Shown here: in pieces, positions 55,361 to 64,000 of the stretch | Layout of the letters: every line of letters begins with the position of its first letter | How positions within the stretch are numbered: position 1 is the first letter of the stretch | Assembly: GCA_000708835.1 (NCBI GenBank) | Contig: DF236985.1 | Span: 62,001 to 126,000 of the forward strand | Direction of reading: 5' to 3' | DNA from: Klebsormidium nitens | Lineage: Eukaryota; Streptophyta; Klebsormidiophyceae; Klebsormidiales; Klebsormidiaceae | Length of the DNA: 64,000 bases | Made by a program: the position numbers and the translations under genes | The notes under the pieces: generated by a model | The model's input: the letters and a program-made list of their open reading frames with translations, nothing else | The model's database searches: none | What the model was told of the DNA's origin: nothing

Positions 55361-58300
55361 ATGGCGACCATCAGTCCATCGAGTGTTGGGTTAGGAAGCT
55401 TCAATGTGCCGAGTCACTCAATCTTGCATTCAGCAGCGAGGCCAGAAAATCCAGTTCAACCAACCCACACAGTTTCTCAAGCTAGGACAAAAGTTTCTAA
55501 CTCCAGCTTGTTGGCGCCCATAGAACACCACATCGATCACCGGTTTGCTAGTAGCTTCTGTCCAACCATCCGCTGTGTTCAGCAAACGACAAGGTTGTTC
55601 AGAACCAATGGCCCCCGTAAGCTCTTGGTGAGGTGCCTCTCAGTGGCCAGGACTTCAGAGGCGTCCACGGAGGCGGAGGCATCCTATCATGTGCTGCCAG
55701 GTGGCGAGCAGCTGGAGGTCCTCGAGAAGAAGGCCAAAAAGACGGCTGGGGCTCCGATAGTGTTCATACACGGGTCCTACCATGCTGCGTGGTGTTGGGA
55801 GATGCACTGGATGGGCTACTTTGCGGAGCAAGGGCATGACACGTATGCCATCAGCTTGTTGGGGCAAGTGAGAAGAGCCCTTTCTGGTTAGATTTCTATT
55901 TTCTATCTCAAATTTACCAATGAACTGTGTCTTGCAGTGACCATCAATGACTCGAAACAAACTGTATCTTGCAAAGACCATCAATGAATCATATAATGGA
56001 AGCTGGGGACAGAGAAACGGAGGGAAATGGATCGCCACAGGAATGAAGCTTCTTTGTGTAAGCGATCCTGCAGCAAGCTGTTACTCTGTCTCATGTTATG
56101 GGGCTTACAGGAGGGCTGGGAGAAAGGTCTGGGGTCTGGATAAATCATGGCTAAGCAACATACTGGTGGCCTTTCAGGTTCAGTGTGAAAGGACCCAACC
56201 AGGCCCAATGTTCTTCAGTAAAGGCTGGCAGCTGTTCAGACTCTACGACTCGAAACACCTGCTGCAACTCACCACTGAGCATGGTGGAAAAACCTTTCAC
56301 TCGTTCTTGACCAGGGAAACAGCACTGTGGTCGACGGCCCTGTGGGCGGGACCATCTTCTCCCATGCTGAGAACATCGCTGATGTCATCAGGGCCAGAGT
56401 TGGGGAGCGGCCCGTCTTAGTGGGCCACTCGTTCGGAGGCTTGGTCGTCCAAGCATACCTAGCAGGAGCAGCTAGTGCAGGTAGGCCCTGGTTGGGAACA
56501 ATTTCAAGAGGCTATAGATGAGATGGGGCCTTTTTTGAGCTGTCATGCAGTGTAAGACTCTCAAAATCGAGTCCCTGCCACCTGTAGGCTATCCTGCAAA
56601 CTACTCTGACTGCATACCCAACCCTCTGACCCTTTCCTTCCTCCATCCAACATGCTCAATGCCAATCCACCCTAAGACATCAAATCTCCTGTAAGGCCAA
56701 AAGAAAGCATTGGGGCAAGTCGCGCCGCACACAACTACGTCACTCACGAGGTGCCTGCTTGCTTCCAGGTGACGCGGCTCGAGTTTTTCCTCCGTTAGCT
56801 GGAGCCGCACTTCTATGTTCAGTGCCACCAACGGGAAACTCGTAAGCTATCTTGCCAAGCGATTCGACCCTTTCCAATCGCTTGCAAATCTGTCTGTCCG
56901 TTCAGGCCTTCTGGCAAGTCCCGTTTTCCCTCAAAGCGCCTTTTGTTGTCCCGCTCCTAGGAACTGCGTAGTTTTAAGCTTAGAAACAATCTTCTTTCCT
57001 GTTGATAATGTTTCAACGGGCCCCTCGTTGAGAGCGGGATGCCGTTCCTTGATCATATCAAGACAACTCCAGATCGTCATAGCAGCAAAACACGGCGGCT
57101 CTCCTCATTTTTCTCTTATCTCCAATGATCCCCTTTAAATCGGTTAAGGGAAGGCAGCCGCCCCCTCGAGAATTTCTGGGACTTTTATTTGCAAGGCTGA
57201 GTCCTTCCCAGACTTCGGCCAAAGGCGAGAGTGAAGTCCGTAGGAATGAAGGTTTCCGTCTTCAGCACTCGCTTTGGTAACTTTTGGTCGACACTTGGGC
57301 AGATTTCGTCCGTGCTCAGTTTCGACTTCGGCTGATACGTTAACGATTATGCCCGCAACTAGGCTGAGGCGACGCTCTGTTTGCAGGGAAATGGTAAAGC
57401 GCATCACGATGCGGACGCCCATTGCTGCTATGAAGGTGTGTTGACAAACCTCACCTGAGACCTTTGAGGACTCAGTTTCGTGACAGTTGTTCTCATTTGT
57501 TGCGTGCTCGAGCTGTTGCTCAAGTCAAATGCCGTTGTTTTCCGGACGCAAACGAGTGAAACAAGACCAACCGCAGTCAACTAGGAACAGTCAGTGGTTC
57601 TATGTGGGTTCCTCTGTTAGGGCTTCCGTTGTACAGATTTCCACTTTTCAGCACGTTCGAAAGCTTTGATTTGGGCTGCGCGGCCGGTGTAAGGCCTCTC
57701 CTGGAAGTATGAAGCCGTACCAAATCTAGATTGTGACTGCGTATTCAGCGTCATAGAAGTGCCAACGCAAAAGCATCATAGTCACTCCCAACCTGGGTGT
57801 ATGTAATCTTGAAGCCTTCTTTTTCGTGCATACAAGGATGTTGTCAGGATGATGACGTGCAATTCGACCGCTATCGCGAAAGTGCATCCAACCGACCAGT
57901 ACATTGCGACCGGTCATTGACGTCAGCATATGTCTTACTTGGTCGCAGCTGACGTGGAGCCTGGCCGCCAAAGGGTTCTCCAAGAACCTGCCGCTCTGCC
58001 GCGACAGCTTCTTCTCGTCGGACATGCCGGACGCTGACGTCGCCAGGTGAGCGTCCGTATCGATGTCCGAACCTCAGTAAACTTCAATGGGTGACAGACT
58101 TCGATTGGGCCGTATGCGCCGTGTAAGAGCTTTGAACAAGAGCACCGAACAGCCGCTAAATCAAAAGGAGTTGGCCAAACGCGTCTCTTTCTCAGAAACT
58201 TCAATCGGACAATGTTTTCAGAATGTAGCGCTTCCTGATAGCTTGCGGGTGACAAATGTGGCGCAGTCCCAAGAAGCCTCTGTTCGGGAGCCGCTGACTG

Positions 58301-59768
58301 AAAGCGCGCAGCAGTGGGTCAAATCTGCGTCGATTCTGCGTAGAAGTTCCCTTGATCGGTCCCACTCAGTATGCGACATGACATTAAACCCGGCAATTTG
58401 ATTGGGCCGCGTGTCAAAAAGACCACGTGTCGATCATAGACCGGGGTCCGAGTCGCCGGAAATAGAATTTGGTGCAACGTCATTTCTTCGTCACTTCTCG
58501 ACTGTCTGGGGATCGGACGGTCGAAGTGAATCAAACACTGTATCGAACGGCCATCTGGGGGCCGTTCGATAATCCTGATATCGTCTTATAACGCTCAGTA
58601 CTCTCTCTTATATCTCTCCTTTTTCCTCTTTTCTTCTCTCTTTTCTGCTTTTCTCTCTTCGTTTCCCTTGTATCTCTTGGCTGTGAGTGGGGCCACACCT
58701 GTGATATCCGTCACTAGCGGTTTTGCAAACCAACTTCGACGTGCTACATTCGAAGCGTAGCTGCCAAAGATTTGTAGAGCTTCGCTTTTCCTGGCACCCG
58801 TCGAAAGCCCGTGTTAGCTCGAAACTTTCAAACTTTGACGTGCTGTTGCAGGTATCAAAAGCTCCTGGCCGGCAGCAGCAAGCAGCCGCTGATTGACCTG
58901 CGGGCAGTAAGTCGCGACCTCCCCGTGAAGAAACCGCCCGAGGGGGATCCCCCTGTACTCGTCATGGCAGCCGCGGACGATTTTGTGGTGGTAAGGCAGC
59001 GATCACCATTCTGCTTTTTGTTTCGTTCCGCCGCCGTCCGGTGTAAGACGAAGAATAAAGAGGATACTGGGCGGATCTTCTTTTCTGCGTGTCTGTTCGT
59101 CTATTGGTCTTATCCCGAACCTGATTGCGAGTCGTGGGCCAAGGCAACATTGATCGAATCTGTAATGATCGCTTCCGCTTTCATTGAAATTTACTGGAGC
59201 CAATTCACCTTTGTGGCAAATTTGAGGAGGCAGCACATGCATTTTAAGGACAAAGTGGCTAAACCTCGGTAGACGTTCGCCCGATGCATTCGACATTTCA
59301 AGGGGCATTCTCGAATTCAAGGGGTACGCTGTGAGTCATTTGGGCAGTCCTGTGAACAACAACATTTCTCTAGGATGGAAGGATTTCAATCGGTTGATTG
59401 GCCATCACCAAAATGCAGTCTGATCAAGCATATGCTTTTAATCGCGTGGCTGGTGCTTGCTTGCATCATCCCTAATTCGCCTCCCAGATTATCTTCTGTT
59501 CTTTCTTGGCGAACAGTATTGGATAATCTTGGCTTAGCGCCACACCTGCGTTTTGCACGCACCTTGCAAATGGTTCACTTTTCTTTTTGGCTTGACATTC
59601 GGGGGAAACCGATGTATACAGGACAAGGAGGGGGGTGAGGAGACGGCCGCGTTTTATGGGACGGAGGCAATCGTGATACCGAAAATTGCACACGACGTGA
59701 TGCTCGACGTGCGGTGGAAGGATGCAGCAGAATACTTGTTGAATTGGTTAGGCGAGCGCGGGCTATGA
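55361..59768 (+). CDS. Plastid alpha/beta-fold hydrolase, seven exons
   Basis: Exons: 55361-55867, 56315-56480, 56769-56841, 57387-57435, 57949-58046, 58852-58990, 59622-59768 (TGA). Phase fits at all six junctions; 392 aa. The first 120 residues are rich in Ser, Thr, Arg and His, like a plastid leader. The fold begins with APIVFIHGSYHAAWCWE (HG oxyanion segment). The nucleophile elbow is GHSFGG, the acid is probably in VMAAADDFVV, and the histidine in PKIAHDVMLD. The cap region covers exons 4 and 5 (MVKRITMRTPIAAMK, LAAKGFSKNLPLC). No substrate can be named; lipase-, esterase- and methylesterase-like proteins all look like this. Exon 4 is only 49 bp and is placed by its phase and by the continuity it restores. 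Introns 4-6 are each over 500 bp and hold nothing I recognise. Confidence 0.85.
55917..55994 (+). repeat. Short tandem duplication in hydrolase intron 1
   Basis: Two adjacent units of about 43 bp share AACTGT(G/A)TCTTGCA and GACCATCAATGA. They lie about 50 bp inside the intron after exon 1 and do not overlap the exon. Confidence 0.7.
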
Positions 59769-60744
59769 CAAGAAGACGTTTGTGTGAATCAGCACGAACT
59801 GCATCAGGCGTAGTAGATATTGACACTTGAGGACTATCATCCATGTTGACTACGAGGACGATGCAAGGCAGGCTGGCAGCATATTGTGTTCCAGACTTGC
59901 CAGATTAACAGCCTCCTTTAAGGAGCTCTATCTGGACAAGTAAAGCCAACAAACCTTCCTTTCTTGTGTTTGTTAAATAGGAGGTCAGAAAGTTTGATCG
60001 CGTTGATGCAACTAGAGAATTGACGGAAGAGGAGTATCCATCCTAGATGCTCGCCAAGCAGCACAGCAACTTCTCAACTTCAATGAGGTTTGGTCCGCCA
60101 CTCGTCCGCTCTTGGATTTAGTGCTTAACATTAAGCAAACGTCCTTCCCAACGGCTGCGCTTGCACCCCTTGCTTGAACCGACCTAGCGGCTAGAGCAAA
60201 AACTGTGGATCTTGGACAGTGCTTGAGATTTCACAACGTGCATGTCGGCCCATGAAAATATCTATATTTTTCTCAAGTGAGTTCTTACACTTTGCTCTAG
60301 ATTTGAAGGGATCCCTTGCTCAATCCGGTACATATGCACCAGTTGCATTTTGCTGCCAATAGGTCGGAACTTGGAAAGCCGTCGATCTCGAAAGCACAAG
60401 CTCGAGCACCGTCGATCAAGGATCTTTGTCGCTGGATCAAATCGTGTGGGCATTGAGTGCGTGGTAGCACATGCATGCAGCGCAGGTTGCAGCGGCCCGC
60501 CGCATTTGCGGCTACCTACATGATCTGCCAGTGCAACTTGAAGCGGCTTTTCCCACCTGGAAAGGGCAAATGTACGCAGAGAGCGCATTCCGAGGCTCAT
60601 GAACGCGCATCAAAGAGCCACATAAAAGCCAGTGGCAGCAGGTATACCGTACGTTAGTCAGCAGAGCTCGAACGAAGAGGCCCTTCCCGCTTCAATCACT
60701 TGTGCACGGAGCTCGCAGCTGCCACAGCGAATCCTCGGGGCACA
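59769..60744 (+). promoter_or_regulatory. Intergenic and promoter of the germin-like gene
   Basis: The two flanking genes point the same way. A TATA-like element CATAAAAGC lies at 60621-60629, about 120 bp upstream of the ATG at 60745. The remainder shows no coding continuity. Confidence 0.4.
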
Positions 60745-62593
60745 ATGGCGCCCCGCAATGCAGCCCTTGCGTGCCTCGCCTCGCTCCTCTTAACCACTAT
60801 GGTGAGCGCACAGTATGCGCCCAATGTCACCTATCAACAGCTGTACAAGTCCTTCCCCAGCAGTGCTTTCGTGTACAACCCCACTGACTCTCTGGCAGCT
60901 TCCAACAATGTGACTCAGCTCACGAATGCAGGGGGCACTTCAACTAAACGGTCGGTTAGCGAGTTCCCCGCCCTGGCAGGAAATGGGTTAGCGCAAACCG
61001 TGTTCACTTTGGGGCCCTGTGGGCTGCGCCAGCCGCACGAGCATCCCAGGGGGTCGGGCCTCCTCTATGCGATCCAGGGTGAGCAGCATTGCAGTTCTAT
61101 ACTTTTTTGATCGGATTGGAAAAGAATTTAAACTAGAATAACGAGGATGCTTTATAACCAATCTGACAAGTCTGGTCTGCATTCAGCTTGACTCAACTTG
61201 TCCAGATTGAGAAGGGCAGTGCATGCCTCCCAAGGAGTCCTGTCGCAGAGCCCTTCTTCCTTTCGAATTGGTTTCTTTCAGGTGATCTTATCACGGCCTT
61301 GCAGATTGGGACCAGCTTTGAGGTCAGTCTTTAGCTTTGTGCCCATGTAAAGCATAAAGCTTGAAAGATCTCACAGCCAAGAGCTTGTAGTTCCGCTTTG
61401 CAGTACAATGCTGTCAGCGTGCAGGCTCCAAGGTGAGGTGAAACCAAAGCGGAATGTGTCTGACTTCAGGGGTTTCGCATGCAAGCCCCATCTCAAAGCT
61501 GGTCAAACTTTTCACATATTTGGCAGTACACCCAGTCCCGCCACTGAGGACTTGATCAAGGTTAAGAATGCTCCAAAGTGGTTCATGGGCTAATTCAGAT
61601 AAGCCAATTGTTGAAAGGACGGTGTGTATAACCGGCTGGATCTGTCAATCATCCAATTTGTTGGACACAGAGGTGCCTGGCCCTTTCCAAATCTGGGTGC
61701 TTGTCGATGTGCAGTCGAAATAGCAGGCAAACTCTCCAAGCTTGGCGGCCATTAATTTGGCGGAGTCATTCTGTGCATTTACCGTGTCTCCAAAGTAGTC
61801 GGACAAAATCTTCAAAGCCGATGAAGACCTTCTGAAGCATTCTACACTTGCTGTACAGCGACAAACCTCCAGGTCGGTTTTGTCTTGCTGGACGGGACCC
61901 AGGTGATCAACAACATCTCCACTGGGGCGTCAGCCATCTTCCCTCAAGGTGAGCACAAGTCTCGACGAGATTAAGTTTACTCTCATCAGACTCTGCGGTC
62001 TCGGCGCTGATGCTTTGCTCCTGCCTTGCTTGATCCAATCCGCCGCACTTGCGTATCAAGAAAGGGAGTCGAGTCTGTTGATCCTCTATCTAGTGACAAT
62101 CTCTTTTGTCCAGCTCTGACAATATTAACCGCACGTTGATAGCTTCGATTAGGCAATCGAGTCGGATGGAAAGATCTGTCTTGGACAGCTGTCCTTGTCA
62201 ACCTCCCTTCACTTCCAGAAACTGCCTGAACGAGACTCATTATGCAGAGTCCTCAAAGTCGAGAGACTGTGCCATCATAAGATTTTCACACAGAGTCCTT
62301 TCTTCCGGGTTACTACAGGGCTGGTGCACTACCAGCAGAACCTGGATTGCGCCCCCGCCAAGTACATCATCACGTACAACGACGCCGAGGCGCAGACCGT
62401 CAACTCCGTTCCCGCGCTCTTCAACCTCCCTGCCGCTGCTGTGGTGCAAGTTCTGGGTCTGACGGCAGACCAGTACGCTCAGCTGAAGAGCACCTCGGTT
62501 GACGGAAACTTTGTGCCGGGCTCAGACCCCGCGTGTATGGCGCGGTGCGGGCTTTCCCTGCCGGCCGCCCAAAAAGCAACCGGCGGTCGCTGA
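60745..62593 (+). CDS. Secreted germin-like / spherulin-like cupin, four exons
   Basis: Exons: 60745-61078, 61282-61322, 61873-61948, 62319-62593 (TGA). Phase fits at all three junctions; 241 aa, close to the usual germin-like length. A signal peptide (MAPRNAALACLASLLLTTMVSA) is followed by one cupin domain. The first cupin box reads GPCGLRQPHEHPRGSGLLYAIQG: the HxH pair of metal ligands is present, but the glutamate expected a few residues later is Ser/Gly here. The second box reads FPQGLVHYQQN, with its histidine and asparagine. Germin-like proteins are extracellular Mn-binding oxidases or dismutases; the missing glutamate makes activity uncertain. Two Asn-x-Thr/Ser sites near NVTYQQ and NNVTQ suit a secreted glycoprotein. 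A conserved Cys pair near the C-terminus (DPACMARCG) is unlike the usual N-terminal germin disulfide. Confidence 0.85.
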
Positions 62594-63829
62594 ACGGAAA
62601 TATAGCGGAAGAGGGACTTTCCTCGGATTGTTTGAGGCGACACGGCCGCGGTGACATGATGAGATGTTGGTGGGCAGGAGAAGGGGCCAGGCCTGGGGCG
62701 GCGTACAGTCGTATATTGGAAGAGCAGGCCGGCGCTGTAAACAAAGAGATAATTGACAAGCCTCGATCCAGACGCGATACATTGTCGACAAGATTGGTGA
62801 TCCGCGAGTGGGAGACAGTGATCCATACGCTTGCTCTGGCTAGCTTGTCACAGCTTTCGAGCCTGCTCCTAGAAGAACAGTGGAGCCTGCACAGCGCACG
62901 CTACATAATAGGCTGCAGCTGTTCTGGCGCACTTTGGAGAATAGTGGTACGCTTCATTCGGCCATTGTGCTTTTTATTGATTTTCTGGTTCAAGCTGGTC
63001 AAGCTGGCACATCCTGTGAGAAATCGTGTCCAGGGCTAACTATAGACGATAAAGAGGGACCTCAAACCCAAATTAATGGTAAGTGACTATCATTCTTACA
63101 AATAGTTCGTCGACAGGCCATGTTGGTTTGTCTTGACCTGACACCGGCACGCTCTGGCACTGTTCGCGGCCCATGCGCATATATGCAATCAACTGGGTTT
63201 CACGTGCACGGAGCTTGCAATGTGATCCAATGCATCGGACATACACGCTTTGCATCGGGCCGCCGCACTGACACCGTCTGCATGGGCAACATGTAGAGTC
63301 TACATCCCGGCCAGATCATTGCGCATTTGATTGCATGCGGAACCTGCGGAGTTGAGTAGCTCGCCGTATACTGATGGCGCATATGCTTGAGACTGCAGCA
63401 TCATGGCATGGGGGCGCTTTTATAGTTTCTACTGACGAATGATAATACGCGTCCGAACTTGATTGGTCATGTGCATAACATGTCTCACAACGAAACACCA
63501 TCAATGAGAAAATAGTTCATTCATGCTTGACTAAACATTGATGCACATGCTACACGTACGTTGAAAGTTTGAAGGTGTCATATCTGTTTACGAACTAGAT
63601 CGACACTTACCCATGTAGCTCAGCTGCTAACTTCGTATAGGTACTCAAATCCGAAGTGAACACTGTACATGTTCCTCTCTTCCTCACGCCTGATGACGCT
63701 CCGCAATCGAAACTATGAAACTAATAACCCGTCATCTGCAAACCCTCCAATATACTTCTCACCGTCCTGACCATTTTGAATCGTTGTGCAATTCTAAGCC
63801 TTTCGTATGGTATGTACACTAACCAAGTC
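62594..63829. other. Intergenic
   Basis: Downstream sequence of the germin-like gene. The first part (to about 63040) is open in one plus-strand frame but low in protein character and probably 3' untranslated. I see no gene from 63040 to 63830. Confidence 0.45.
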
Positions 63830-64000
63830 AGCCAGACCTTCCGACGAGTATCACTGCAAGGAATTTGTCCAAACACCCTCACTCCACTGGCAAAAACACT
63901 TCGTTCGTCTTCAAAAACCACGGAACGAAGGGCGGATTATACCGCGCAAGCGTCGGCGTCCCGGTGACCGTCAAGCCCGCCTCTTCCAACGCTTCTCGAA
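63830..64000 (+). CDS. Possible partial exon running off the window
   Basis: From about 63830 one plus-strand frame stays open to the end and reads like real protein, including GKNTSFVFKNHGTKGGLYRA and SVGVPVTVKPASSNAS. An AG acceptor occurs at 63827-63831 (GTCAG, CCAG). I do not recognise the family; the Gly/Val/Thr pattern would suit a beta-rich extracellular domain. The rest of the gene lies outside the window. Confidence 0.35.

Noticed and set aside
62533-63039. 168-codon plus-strand frame after the germin-like gene
   Set aside because: It overlaps the end of the cupin coding sequence in another frame and looks like 3' untranslated sequence.

Overview
This window is nuclear DNA from a photosynthetic eukaryote. 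Genes are broken into many short GC-richer exons with GT-AG introns. Several products start with plastid-transit-like leaders, and the gene set is plant-like: a SET methyltransferase of the Rubisco LSMT type, an anthranilate-phosphoribosyltransferase-like protein of the land-plant type, a DUF604 glycosyltransferase, a purple acid phosphatase and a germin-like cupin. Compact GC-mixed sequence and an m6A-reader fused to other domains suggest a streptophyte green alga, perhaps Klebsormidium-like. That assignment is inference. Exon boundaries were worked out by hand from splice consensus, preserved codon phase at every junction, and protein-family continuity; no computation was run.

Layout: (1) 41-12051, minus: a giant gene of ten exons and about 2970 codons. 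From N to C terminus it encodes disordered Pro/Gln-rich and Glu/Ser-rich regions, an RRM, a YTH (m6A-binding) domain, ankyrin repeats and a MYND zinc finger. (2) 12052-15562: no confident gene, a few exon-like scraps. (3) 15563-16478, minus: a two-exon gene for a 64-aa Cys-rich membrane miniprotein. (4) 17603-24842, plus: a nine-exon TrpD-like protein. (5) 26546-38225, minus: a 19-exon purple acid phosphatase with a Cys-rich C-terminal extension and a Thr/Pro repeat tail. (6) 38226-41876: 3.6 kb without a confident gene. (7) 41877-47400, plus: a DUF604 / GT31-like glycosyltransferase, interrupted by a 291-bp N gap. (8) 48342-54586, minus: a ten-exon plastid SET-domain lysine methyltransferase. 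(9) 55361-59768, plus: a seven-exon plastid alpha/beta hydrolase. (10) 60745-62593, plus: a four-exon secreted germin-like cupin. (11) From about 63830 to the end: a possible partial exon on the plus strand.

The genes do not form one pathway. Two kinds of architecture stand out. The first is the RRM-YTH-ankyrin-MYND fusion, which would join m6A reading to a second RNA-binding module and two protein-interaction modules. The second is a recurring pattern in four of the seven spliced genes: one end of an exon together with its splice site is duplicated in tandem into the neighbouring intron, and the copies decay into 'ghost exons'. The clearest case is a 128-bp unit in the TrpD-like gene, with two nearly identical copies next to the working exon and older copies further away. 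Further cases lie in the phosphatase (two), the SET gene and the glycosyltransferase gene.
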